From: BPIH01 sp042408535
Lineage (GTDB): Bacteria > Chloroflexota > Limnocylindria > Limnocylindrales > CSP1-4
Length of the DNA: 64,000 nt
Direction: 5' to 3'
Assembly (NCBI GenBank): GCA_042408535.1
Contig: JBHORA010000079.1
Span: 12,679 to 76,678, forward strand
The position numbers were made by a program, and so were the translations under genes. Below the pieces are notes generated by a model that was not told where the DNA came from, did no database searches, and saw only the letters and a program-made list of their open reading frames with translations. Positions 35,235 through 43,699 of this stretch are shown one piece after another (the first letter of the stretch is position 1; every line of letters begins with the position of its first letter).

Positions 35235-35291
35235 ATCTCGTCGGGTCTCCGGGGGCGCCGGCTCCGGTTCGCTTACCTGCCCCCACTCGAG

Positions 35292-37016
35292 TCACGTCCT
35301 GCCCACCTCATCGGGAGCCGGTAGGTAGACCGACAGGTACCGATCGCCGGCGACGGCGAAGCGGTCGACGAGCGTCCAGGCTCCGGAGCCGAGCCAGGGC
35401 GCGGAGCCGAGCCAGGCCGCCTCCGCGGGCCCGCCGCAGGGTGCTCTGAGCGCGGCCCGGAAACGGTCGTCGCAGACGACGACGAGGGCGGTCCCTGACG
35501 CCGGTCGTGGCGGCCATGGCGGCTCGCCGGGCCGAGGCGCACGGCCGTCACCGGAGCCCTCGTCGGGGCCGACCGCCGCTCGACCGATGGCATGGAGGGC
35601 AAACGTCATGGCGTCCGGTGCCGTAAAGGAGGGTAGGCTGCGGAGCAGGGCAACCGATTCCTTCGGCAGCGAGGTCGCGACTCGCCGAGCGGCCGCCTCG
35701 ATCGCTGGCCAGCCGTCGGGCACCACCGGCGGCGGTTGTGTCGCCAGGTTCCAGAGCCCGAGCCCGATGACCGCGAGGGCGGCGACGACCGTCGGACCAC
35801 CGGCCCGCATGAGCTCGGCCGCCCGTCTCGGCCGCGGCCCCGGAGAGGGGGCACGGGCACGCCGGCCCGCCTCGACGAGGCTGCCGACGACGATCCCGGC
35901 CAGGGCGACGACGAGCGGATCGCTGGCGGCGTGGTAGTGGTCGACGGGAAGCGTCTCGACGACGGTCGCCAACCCCGGAGCGGCGAGCCACAGGGCCGGG
36001 ATACCAACGAGCACGACGCCCCCGAGCCAGCGAACTCCGAGCTGCCGCTCCGGCACCGTTCGTGCGCTGCCCTCAGCGGCCGCCCCGACCCTCGGAGGTC
36101 CGAGGGTGAGCCAGACGGTCCCGAGGGCCAGGGCGATGGTCACCAGGATGGCGAGCTCGGGCGCCTTCGTCACGAGGCCGACGAGGGACGTGCTCGCCAC
36201 TCGGAGGGTGACCACGAAGAGCGTCCAGAGGGATCGCTCACCGCTCGCGCCCCCCGCCAGCTCCGCCGCGAGAGCCCGGGCTTCGGCGAAGCCGGAGCCG
36301 AGCTCGTGGACGAGGAGGGGGAGGTAGCTCAGCCCCACGATCGCCGCAGCGGCGAGGACGGCCGCAGCGACCCGCCGCCCGCCGCGGGAGCGCCGAAGGT
36401 CGGCGATGGCGAGGGCGGTCAGGGGCACGACGGTGACGGCGCTCGAAAGATGCCCCTGGAGGGCGACCGCCGCCCCAACGGCGGCGACGAGCCACCAGCC
36501 GGGCCGTCGGCTGCGCCACGCTTCCCAGCTCGCTGCTGCGGCGAGGGCCGACCCGAAGGGGACGAGGCCCGGATTCCAGAGGCTCGTCGAGCGGGCGACG
36601 TCGGTCGCCGAAACGGCGAAGAGGAGCCCGGCGGCGAGTCCGGCGATCCTCCCCCCGATGGCCCGGGCGAGGTACCAGACGAGGCCGACCGCGGCGATGC
36701 CGGCAGCGGCGACGACGCCGACGACGGCCGTCGGATCGAGGTCGCCGAGGGCGGCGGCCGGGGCGAGGAGATAGAAGAAGAGCGCACCGTGGTGGAGGTC
36801 GCCGACGGAGGCCGGCGGCCCGAGGAGCGGGATCTCGCCCTGGCGGAGCCAGCGTTCGAGGACGAGCATGATCCGACCCTGGTCGGCGTCGAAGGGCGAA
36901 CGCCCGTCGAGGTTCGGAAGGCGGAGAGCGGCGGCGAGGACGAGGAGCCCGAGGAGGACGAGGCCGTCGACGACCCGGCTGGAGGAGAGGAGCCGGCAGG
37001 CCCGCCGGGCCGTCAC
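35292..37016 (-). CDS. GT-C fold membrane glycosyltransferase (ArnT/PMT-like)
   Basis: 574 residues with 10-12 membrane segments. The first outer loop has DADQGRIMLVLERWLRQGE, the acidic loop of dolichyl/polyprenyl-phosphate-sugar transferases (GT39/GT83, PF13231), followed by LHHGALFFYLLAP. It probably moves a sugar from a polyprenyl-phosphate donor to a lipid, glycan or protein on the outer face. GTG 37016 overlaps the nfo stop (GTGA). It is the last gene of the long minus-strand run and ends before the hairpin at 35203-35234. Confidence 0.8.
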   Translation of the reverse strand: MTARRACRLLSSSRVVDGLVLLGLLVLAAALRLPNLDGRSPFDADQGRIMLVLERWLRQGEIPLLGPPASVGDLHHGALFFYLLAPAAALGDLDPTAVVGVVAAAGIAAVGLVWYLARAIGGRIAGLAAGLLFAVSATDVARSTSLWNPGLVPFGSALAAAASWEAWRSRRPGWWLVAAVGAAVALQGHLSSAVTVVPLTALAIADLRRSRGGRRVAAAVLAAAAIVGLSYLPLLVHELGSGFAEARALAAELAGGASGERSLWTLFVVTLRVASTSLVGLVTKAPELAILVTIALALGTVWLTLGPPRVGAAAEGSARTVPERQLGVRWLGGVVLVGIPALWLAAPGLATVVETLPVDHYHAASDPLVVALAGIVVGSLVEAGRRARAPSPGPRPRRAAELMRAGGPTVVAALAVIGLGLWNLATQPPPVVPDGWPAIEAAARRVATSLPKESVALLRSLPSFTAPDAMTFALHAIGRAAVGPDEGSGDGRAPRPGEPPWPPRPASGTALVVVCDDRFRAALRAPCGGPAEAAWLGSAPWLGSGAWTLVDRFAVAGDRYLSVYLPAPDEVGRT

Positions 37017-38104
37017 GTCATCCCTTCTCCCTCGTCCGGCGGCCCCGAGCGGCCCGAGTCCCGACCCCGGGGCGAGAACGCCTCCGGTGGGAGTGGTGCG
37101 AGATCGTCGCCGATCGCCACCGCTCGCGCCCGGGACAGGTTCACCGCGTCCCAGCCGTCGTCCATACCGGGCGTTTCGAGGATGTAGGCGGCCTCGGCGA
37201 GGGCTGGGTGGACGAGGATCCGGCGCAGGCCCTCGGGGCCGATCCGCCCCGCCCCGATGTGCTCGTGGCGATCGACCCGGCTGGCGAGCTCGGCCCGCGA
37301 ATCGTTGAGGTGGACGACGGCGACCCGTCGGGCGCCGATCTCGGCCTCGATCTCGTCGAGGAGTCGATCGACGCCCTCGGCGCGATCGATGGCAAACCCG
37401 GCCGACCAAGCGTGGGCGGTGTCGAGGCAGACGCCGATCCGGGTCGGTGGGACGCCGGCGTCCTCGATGGCCCGGAGGACGGCCGCCACCTCGGACATCG
37501 AACCGCCGATGGCGTCGCCGCTGCCGGCCGAGTTCTCGACGAGGATCCGAATGGGCGGCAGCGACGGCTCGTGGCCGCCCGCCTCGCGGAGGGCCGTCGC
37601 GACCCCCTGCCCGATCCGGGCGATCCCCGCTGCGGTTCCGGAGCCGAGGTGGGACCCGAGGTGGAGGACGACGGCGCTCGCCCCGAAGGTCGGCGCGACC
37701 CGGAGCTCGTGGGCGAGGACCGCCACCGAGCGTTCCCAGACGACGGCGTCGGGGCTGGCCAGGTTCAGCAGGTACGGAGCGTGGACGACGACGGGCTCGA
37801 TGTCGAGGGCGGCGATGCGCCGTCGGAAGGCCTCGAGGTCGCGGGGAGGGTTCGTCCGGCGTCGCCAGGCGGTCGGGTTGTCGGTGAAGAGCTGGAGGGC
37901 GCGGAGGCCGAGGGCCTCGGCCCGGTCGGCGGCCCGGAGGAGGCCGTTGCCGAGGGAGAGGTGAACGCCGAGCCGTCGATCGAAGCCCGAGGCCGCCCCG
38001 GCGCTCTCGGGCGACGCTCGGATCTCCGTCTCCGCGCCGGCCCGGGAGGCGAGCGCTCCCGCCGACGGCCCGGTCCCGACCCGGCGGGCCGCGTCTGGTT
38101 CCAA
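37013..38104 (-). CDS. nfo: Endonuclease IV-type AP endonuclease
   Basis: 363 residues. TIM-barrel zinc enzyme that cuts DNA at abasic sites. Ligand motifs in order: VVVHAPYLLN, VVLHLGSH, ILVENSAG, CLDTAHAWSAG, VVHLNDS, DRHEHIGAG and ILETPG, so all metal ligands appear present. About 40 residues of low complexity precede the barrel. The only start upstream of the conserved region is TTG 38104, 3 bases after the hpf stop. Confidence 0.92.
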   Translation of the reverse strand: MEPDAARRVGTGPSAGALASRAGAETEIRASPESAGAASGFDRRLGVHLSLGNGLLRAADRAEALGLRALQLFTDNPTAWRRRTNPPRDLEAFRRRIAALDIEPVVVHAPYLLNLASPDAVVWERSVAVLAHELRVAPTFGASAVVLHLGSHLGSGTAAGIARIGQGVATALREAGGHEPSLPPIRILVENSAGSGDAIGGSMSEVAAVLRAIEDAGVPPTRIGVCLDTAHAWSAGFAIDRAEGVDRLLDEIEAEIGARRVAVVHLNDSRAELASRVDRHEHIGAGRIGPEGLRRILVHPALAEAAYILETPGMDDGWDAVNLSRARAVAIGDDLAPLPPEAFSPRGRDSGRSGPPDEGEGMT

Positions 38105-38107
38105 GCC

Positions 38108-38710
38108 TCAGCCGCGCCGACCCGCGGCCCGTTCCTGACCGCGACCCGGCGTGTATTCGCCGCCGATGATGGGCTCGATGATCCCGTAGTTGCCGTCCCG
38201 CCGGCGGTAGAGGAGGTTGAGGCGTTCGTTCTCGGCGTTGACGAAGAGGAAGAAGGCGTGGCCGAGCTCCTCCATCTGGGCGATGGCGTCCTCTTCGAAC
38301 ATCGGCTCGATGGCGAAGCGCTTCACCCGGACGACCTTCGGTCGCTCTTCGGCGGCCTCCGTTCCGCCGCCGGCGCCCTCGGGGCGGCGGGCGCCCTCCG
38401 TGGCGCGGGCCCGATCTCGCGGTCGCTCCTTGTGATCGACAGCCTGCCGTTCGGCCCGGTCGACGACCGCGTCGATGGCAGCCTGGTACGTCGGCCCAAC
38501 GGCGTGGCTCCGGAGGGTCTGGCCGTTGACGATGAGGGTGACTTCGGCGATGTGGGCGTCGACGGCGCTCTTGTGCTGCTCGTTCGAGAGCTCGACGATG
38601 GCGTCGGTCCGGTCGTCGAGGAGCCGCTCGAGGCGGCGGAGCTTGCGCTCGGCGTAGGTGCGAACGCGATCGGGGAGCTCGATGTTCTTGCCCTTGACGA
38701 TCGTCCGCAT
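38108..38710 (-). CDS. hpf: Ribosome hibernation promoting factor, long form
   Basis: 200 residues. The N-terminal S30AE domain (about 1-100) begins MRTIVKGKNIELPDRVRTYAE and binds the small subunit. A charged linker leads to the C-terminal dimerisation domain (about 140-185: VRVKRFAIEPMFEEDAIAQME, ending VLYRRRDGNYGIIEP-like), so it makes 100S ribosome dimers in resting cells. GGGAGG lies 8 bases before ATG 38710. Confidence 0.95.
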   Translation of the reverse strand: MRTIVKGKNIELPDRVRTYAERKLRRLERLLDDRTDAIVELSNEQHKSAVDAHIAEVTLIVNGQTLRSHAVGPTYQAAIDAVVDRAERQAVDHKERPRDRARATEGARRPEGAGGGTEAAEERPKVVRVKRFAIEPMFEEDAIAQMEELGHAFFLFVNAENERLNLLYRRRDGNYGIIEPIIGGEYTPGRGQERAAGRRG

Positions 38711-38769
38711 GGTGCGCCTCCCGGTGTGACGGCTGTCAGGACCCGTCGCTTCGCGGGGTCGATGCTCCG

Positions 38770-38775
38770 AGTATA
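38770..38775 (-). promoter_or_regulatory. -10 element (TATACT) for hpf
   Basis: On the minus strand TATACT is the best -10 hexamer in the window. Transcription would begin near 38763, giving a ~53-base leader with the hpf ribosome-binding site. No convincing -35 is seen at 16-18 bases, which could mean an extended or alternative sigma promoter, as expected for a stationary-phase gene. Confidence 0.5.
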
Positions 38776-38929
38776 GGCGGCGGGTGGCCGGCAGCCGGCG
38801 GCGACCCGCTGTCGTCGTCGAGCTGCGCTCCATCCGAGCCGCCGTCCCGGCCGCTGTGGCGACGGCTCCCATGGGCCAGCTGCGCCCGAGGGGGCCGGCC
38901 ACGCGCCAGCCCACTGCCAGGCGATCCGA

Positions 38930-39634
38930 TCATCGCTCCCGGGCAGCCGTCAATGCCGACACGGCGACGGCTCCGGCGGCCAGAAGGGCACGGGCGCAGG
39001 TAGCGAGCGTCGCGCCGGTCGTCACGACGTCGTCGACGAGGACGACCCAGCGGCCGGCCACGAGGCGCGGGTCGGCGACGCGGAAGGCATCGGCGACGTT
39101 CGCTGCGCGGTCTCGTCGATCCAGCTCGAACTGCGGCCGCGTCAGCCGGACCCGCTCGAGGGCCGATGCGGTCGGGAGGCCCAGGTGCGGGGCTGCAGCT
39201 CGTGCCAGGAGCTCGGCCTGGTCGTAGCCTCGCTCGCGTCGCCGCGCTCGATGGATCGGCACCGGGACGAGGACGTCACCACCCGCCCCGGCGACCGCCC
39301 AGCGCCGTGCCATCGCCTCGCCGATGGGGACCGCCAGCCGGGTCTCGCCGGCGTACTTGAGGGCGTGAAGGGCTGCTCGAACGACCCCTGCGTACGGCGC
39401 ACACCACTCCAGCTGGAGCAGCGGGGCAGGCAGCTCGGCGAGCGACCCGATGGCGGCACCGGGCGGCTCCTCCAGTCGGGCCTCGAAGGCGGGCAGGCAC
39501 GCGCCGCAGAGGGCGTCTCCCTCCGCGCCACACCCGGGACAGACCGGCGGGAGGACGAGGTCGAGGATCCGATCGACGAGCTGCAGGTGCCGCACGGGCC
39601 GTATCCTGCCCGGCCGGGCTCTCCCGGTCCTCAC
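38930..39634 (-). CDS. comF: ComF-family phosphoribosyltransferase-like protein
   Basis: 234 residues. An N-terminal zinc ribbon (CPGCG then CGACL) is followed by a type I PRTase fold: YAGVVRAALHALKYAGE, PVPIHRARRRERGYDQAELLA and the PRPP loop VVLVDDVVTTGAT. ComF proteins act in natural transformation, in single-strand DNA handling in the cytoplasm. GTG start 39634. No other competence gene is visible here, but a Tad pilus locus lies directly upstream. Confidence 0.92.
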   Translation of the reverse strand: MRTGRARPGRIRPVRHLQLVDRILDLVLPPVCPGCGAEGDALCGACLPAFEARLEEPPGAAIGSLAELPAPLLQLEWCAPYAGVVRAALHALKYAGETRLAVPIGEAMARRWAVAGAGGDVLVPVPIHRARRRERGYDQAELLARAAAPHLGLPTASALERVRLTRPQFELDRRDRAANVADAFRVADPRLVAGRWVVLVDDVVTTGATLATCARALLAAGAVAVSALTAARER

Positions 39635-39670
39635 CGGGCGTCGGCCTCCCAGGCGACGCGGTGCGGCCGT

Positions 39671-39730
39671 CGCCCGTCCGCGAGTCGCCCGTCCGCGAGT
39701 CGTCCGTCCGCGAGTCGTCCGTCCGCGAGC
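39671..39730 (+). repeat. Four 15-bp tandem repeats, intergenic
   Basis: Units CGCCCGTCCGCGAGT (39671, 39686) and CGTCCGTCCGCGAGT/C (39701, 39716), in the 123-base gap between the DUF192 gene and comF. Confidence 0.9.
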
Positions 39731-39757
39731 AGAAGACGGTGAGTCCGTCGAGCGAGC

Positions 39758-40222
39758 TCAGCGCGGACGCGTCTCGCCCTCCATCAGGCCCTCGACGACG
39801 ACGACGTCCCCGACGGCCGTCCCCGTGGCCGCGATCGTGCCGGCTGGGAGCTCCAGCACCCCCACCGCTCCTCGGACGTTCGGGACGAGCCCCCGCCACG
39901 GGCGGAGGTTCGGCCGGAGCCCGACGACCTGCTGCTCGCCGGCGGGGCCCGGCCGGCCTAGGAAGACGGCATCGATGGAGATCCGCATGAAGAGCATGTG
40001 GATGCCGTTGCCGGGCAGGTAGAGGCCGGCCCCCGCCGGGAGAGACGCCCGACCCATGAGGCCGCGGAATCGAGCCCAGAATGAGCGGGCGACCTCCAGG
40101 TCGCTCGCCAGGACCGTCCCTCGGGTCAGGTTGCGCGCCGCCACCGAGCCCGTCACTCGCGCCGCCACCGTCTCGACCGGGCCACGAGCGTCGCCCTCAC
40201 CAGGCCGGGCGACCGCCATCAT
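39758..40222 (-). CDS. DUF192 protein
   Basis: 154 residues, PF02643. Family features: ARSFWARFRGLMGR near the start of the domain, LPGNGIHMLFMRISIDAVFL, and the C-terminal VLELPAGTIAATGTAVGD. Function unknown; the fold is a small beta barrel. It follows tadC by 34 bases and is probably in the same operon. Unlike many members it has no obvious signal peptide. Confidence 0.85.
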   Translation of the reverse strand: MMAVARPGEGDARGPVETVAARVTGSVAARNLTRGTVLASDLEVARSFWARFRGLMGRASLPAGAGLYLPGNGIHMLFMRISIDAVFLGRPGPAGEQQVVGLRPNLRPWRGLVPNVRGAVGVLELPAGTIAATGTAVGDVVVVEGLMEGETRPR

Positions 40223-40256
40223 CCGGCCGGACCACCGCGCCCCGGCCCCGCCCTCC

Positions 40257-41189
40257 TCAGGCGAGGTTCTTGATGATGAGGATGAGCGCCGGCCCCAGGA
40301 TGACGATGAAGAGCGACGGGAAGATGCAGCCGACGAGCGGGAAGAGCATCTTGATCGGCGCCTTCGCCGCCATCTCCTCGGCCCGCTGCCGCCGCTCGAT
40401 CCGGAGCTGCTCGGACTGAACCTGGAGGACCTTCGAGATCGAGACGCCGAGCTGTTCGGCCTGGATGATCGCCCCGATGAAGTTCGTCAGCGCCTGGACC
40501 TCGGTTCGGGGGATGATGTCCCGGAGGGCGTCCCGACGCGCCTTCCCGACCCGGACCTCGGCGAGGGCCCGCCGGAACTCGTCGATGAGCGGTCCCTTCA
40601 TCTTCTCGACGACCTTGCCGAGGGCGGCGTCGAAGCCGAGCCCGGCCCGGACCGAGATCGTGAGCAGGTCGAGGGCGTCCGGGATCTGGAGGAGGATGGC
40701 CCGCTGGCGAGCCCGGATCCGGTTGCCGAGCCAGAACTCGGGCAACGTGTAGCCGAGCAGGAGCCCGACGATGGTCATGACGAGCCCGATGGCCGGCGGG
40801 AACCCGAGGAGGCCAATGACCACGAAGAGGACGAAGAAGACGATCGCCCCCACGATCGCCGCCACGGCCTTGATCCCGAGCCAGTCGGCAACCCGCAGGT
40901 CCCCCGGGTTGCCAGCCAGGGCGAGCCGTCGCTCCGTCGACTCGGCGAAGGAGCGGCTCGTGATCCGCGACACGGCGTTCGACAGCCGAAGTGCGAGCGG
41001 GCGGATCGTTCGCTCGATGAATGGCTGCTGAAGCTCGAGCTCTTCGAGGTTGCGGGCCTGCATCGTCCCGAGCTGGAGGAGACGGGCCTGGACCGGGTCC
41101 GTCGCCGAGGTTCCGGCGAGACCGATGGTGATGAGGAGGATGGCCGTCGCCGCTGCCGCAGCGACGACGATGGGGAGAAGGCTTTCCAT
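40257..41189 (-). CDS. tadC: Tad pilus inner-membrane platform protein TadC
   Basis: 310 residues. Type II secretion F domain (PF00482) around 160-290 with ALDLLTISVRAGLGFDAAL and EVQALTNFIGAIIQAEQLG, and membrane segments at the N-terminus, middle and C-terminus. Together with TadB it anchors the TadA motor and helps insert pilins. It begins 2 bases after the tadB stop. Confidence 0.93.
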   Translation of the reverse strand: MESLLPIVVAAAAATAILLITIGLAGTSATDPVQARLLQLGTMQARNLEELELQQPFIERTIRPLALRLSNAVSRITSRSFAESTERRLALAGNPGDLRVADWLGIKAVAAIVGAIVFFVLFVVIGLLGFPPAIGLVMTIVGLLLGYTLPEFWLGNRIRARQRAILLQIPDALDLLTISVRAGLGFDAALGKVVEKMKGPLIDEFRRALAEVRVGKARRDALRDIIPRTEVQALTNFIGAIIQAEQLGVSISKVLQVQSEQLRIERRQRAEEMAAKAPIKMLFPLVGCIFPSLFIVILGPALILIIKNLA

Positions 41190-41191
41190 CG

Positions 41192-42205
41192 TCAGACCTC
41201 GATGTCCACGATGCGGCGGATGAGCATGAAGCCGGTGAACATCGACACCAGGCCGAGGCCGAGGATGATGACCCCAGCCGGCAGCCCGCCGATGCTCACC
41301 GCCGGGTCGAACATCGGGTCGAAGAACTGGGGGGCGGCGAGGAAGATGAAGGCGGCGAGACCGAAGGGCAGGAAGCCGACGACGTAGCCTGACAGCCGCT
41401 GCTGGGCGGTCAGGACTCGGATCTCGCCCTTGATCCGGACCCGTTCACGGATCGTGAAGGCGATCGAGTCGAGGATCTCGGCCAGGTTCCCACCGACGGT
41501 GTGCTGGATCGAGATGGCCGTCGCCATGAGCTCGAGATCGTCCGAGCGAACCCGGCGGACCATGTTCTCCATCGCCTGATCGAAGGGCAGGCCAAGGTTC
41601 ACCTCACGGATGACCCGGCTGAACTCGGTCGAGACCGGCGGCCGCGTTTCCCGAACGACGAGCTCGACCGCTTGGAGGAAGGAGGAGCCAGCTCGGAGGG
41701 CGTTGGCGATGAGGGTGATCGTGTCAGGCAGCTGCTTGTTGAAGGCGTTCAGACGGCTCGCCTTCCGCCGATTGAGCCAGAAGCGAGGCAGGAGGAACCC
41801 CAAGAGGGCGCCGGCGAGGAGGACGAGGGGGCTGCCGAGGGCAGGGAGAGCAACGGAGAAGACGACGCAGAGGACGGGCAGGCCGACGGTCGAAGCAGCC
41901 CAGAGGACGAGGAACTCGCTCACCTTCAGCTTCAGATCGGCCCGGGCCAGCTCCCGAGCGAGATTCGCCCCGAAGTGGCGCTGCTCAACGACCTTGTTCA
42001 GCTGGGCGAGGGCCTGGCTCTGGGCAAGGAGCTCCGCGATCCCGCCCTGGCCGGAGGTGGCGGCCGGTGCCTCGCGGCGGCCGGAGGCGTAGCGTTCGAG
42101 CCGGGCGGCGACCCCCGACCCGCTCCCGGAGAGGGCGATCCCGACGGCGATGAGGAAGATCGCCAGGGCGGCGGCGCCGGCGACGGCGAGGGTCAAGGTG
42201 TCCAT
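41192..42205 (-). CDS. tadB: Tad pilus inner-membrane platform protein TadB
   Basis: 337 residues with the same F-domain layout as TadC: N-terminal membrane segment, central pair, PDTITLIANALRAGSSFLQAVE and TAISIQHTVGGNLAEILDSIA, then two C-terminal segments. Partner of TadC in the pilus platform. Starts 28 bases after the tadA stop. Confidence 0.93.
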   Translation of the reverse strand: MDTLTLAVAGAAALAIFLIAVGIALSGSGSGVAARLERYASGRREAPAATSGQGGIAELLAQSQALAQLNKVVEQRHFGANLARELARADLKLKVSEFLVLWAASTVGLPVLCVVFSVALPALGSPLVLLAGALLGFLLPRFWLNRRKASRLNAFNKQLPDTITLIANALRAGSSFLQAVELVVRETRPPVSTEFSRVIREVNLGLPFDQAMENMVRRVRSDDLELMATAISIQHTVGGNLAEILDSIAFTIRERVRIKGEIRVLTAQQRLSGYVVGFLPFGLAAFIFLAAPQFFDPMFDPAVSIGGLPAGVIILGLGLVSMFTGFMLIRRIVDIEV

Positions 42206-42233
42206 GCTCGCCTCCGCGCTCCGTCGACCACCG

Positions 42234-43634
42234 TCAGAACCCGAAGCCGAAGAGAGTCGGCGGCAGGTGGATGCCCATGACCTCGAACTTCTCGACGAAC
42301 TTCGGGCGGATCCCGGTCGGCTTCAGCCGGCCCTGGATCTTACCCTCGACAACGCCCGTCTGCTCGAAGACGAAGACGTCCTGCATGACGATGACGTCGC
42401 CCTCCATGCCCTGGACCTCGGTGATGTTGACGATCTTCCGCGACCCGTCTTTCAGGCGTGACTGGTGGACGATGAGGTCCACGGCCGAGGCGATCTGCTC
42501 CCGGATCGCCCGGAGCGGGAGGTCGACGCCGGCCATGAGGACCATCGTCTCGAGGCGGCTCAGCATGTCCCGGGGGCTGTTGGCATGGCCCGTCGACATC
42601 GAGCCGTCGTGGCCCGTGTTCATGGCCTGGAGCATGTCGAGGGCCTCGGCGCCGCGGACCTCGCCGACGATGATCCGGTCGGGCCGCATCCGGAGGGCGT
42701 TCCGGACGAGCTCCCGGATCGGGATCGCACCCTTGCCCTCGATGTTCGGCGGCCGCGACTCGAGGGTCACGACGTGCTCCTGGCGGAGCTGGAGCTCGGC
42801 CGCGTCCTCGATGGTGATGATCCGCTCGTCGTTCGGGATGAAGGAGGAGAGGACGTTCAGGGTGGTCGTCTTGCCGGACCCCGTCCCGCCGGAGACGAAG
42901 ATGTTCAGCCGGGCCTCGACGCAGGCCTTCAAAAAGTCGAACATTTCCGGGGTGGCGGTGCCGAAGCGGATGAGGTCGTCCACCGTGAAGGGCGAGGCCG
43001 AGAACTTCCGGATCGTGATGACCGGCCCGACGAGGGACAGGGGCGGGATGATGGCGTTCACTCTCGAGCCGTCCGTCAGGCGGGCGTCGACCATCGGGCT
43101 CGACTCGTCGATGCGGCGCCCGATGGGGGCGATGATCCGATCGATGATCCGCATGACGTGGTCGTCGTTCTGGAAGACGACGTTCGTCAGCTCGAGCTTG
43201 CCGCCCCGCTCGATGTAGACCTGGCGGGGCCCATTGACCATGATTTCGGTGATCGTCTCGTCGCGAAGGAGCGGCTCCAGGGGCCCGAGGCCGATGATCT
43301 CGTCGGTGATCTGCTCGAGCATCCGGACCCGTTCGGCCCGGGTCAGGGCGAGCCCCTCCTCGTCGATGACCTTGCCGAAGATCTCCTCGATCTGGCGCCG
43401 GACCTCGACCTGGTTCGAGAGATCGAGCTTCGGGTCGAGGTCCTGGATGACCCGGTTCTGGATCCGGAACTTGACGTCACGGAAAGATTCCCGCACCGGT
43501 CCCGTCGTGACGAGTCGCGGCGGGGCGGGTGGCGCTCCCGGCGGGGCCGGCACCCCGGGTGGAGCGGTGGGCGTCCCGGGGGCAGCGGGTGCCGCTCCCG
43601 GTCGGGCGCTTTCGATTCGCTTCAGCAGGGACAT
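42234..43634 (-). CDS. tadA: Tad pilus assembly ATPase TadA/CpaF
   Basis: 466-residue hexameric secretion ATPase (PF00437) powering pilus assembly and perhaps retraction. N-terminal Pro/Ala-rich leader (15-40), N-terminal domain (50-200), Walker A GGTGSGKT at 249-256, GEVRGAEALDM (Walker B region) and the TGHDGSMSTGHAN His box. It shares the archaeal/CpaF architecture rather than PilB. Complete and of normal length. Confidence 0.97.
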   Translation of the reverse strand: MSLLKRIESARPGAAPAAPGTPTAPPGVPAPPGAPPAPPRLVTTGPVRESFRDVKFRIQNRVIQDLDPKLDLSNQVEVRRQIEEIFGKVIDEEGLALTRAERVRMLEQITDEIIGLGPLEPLLRDETITEIMVNGPRQVYIERGGKLELTNVVFQNDDHVMRIIDRIIAPIGRRIDESSPMVDARLTDGSRVNAIIPPLSLVGPVITIRKFSASPFTVDDLIRFGTATPEMFDFLKACVEARLNIFVSGGTGSGKTTTLNVLSSFIPNDERIITIEDAAELQLRQEHVVTLESRPPNIEGKGAIPIRELVRNALRMRPDRIIVGEVRGAEALDMLQAMNTGHDGSMSTGHANSPRDMLSRLETMVLMAGVDLPLRAIREQIASAVDLIVHQSRLKDGSRKIVNITEVQGMEGDVIVMQDVFVFEQTGVVEGKIQGRLKPTGIRPKFVEKFEVMGIHLPPTLFGFGF

Positions 43635-43699
43635 CGCCTACCCCCTTCCGACCGATCCGGTCGAGTGCGGCCTGTCCGGCCGCCGTACGACAAACACTA

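Noticed and set aside
39671..39730. Regular repeats as a possible CRISPR array
   Set aside because: Units are directly tandem without unique spacers, and no cas genes are present. The same holds for the other arrays.
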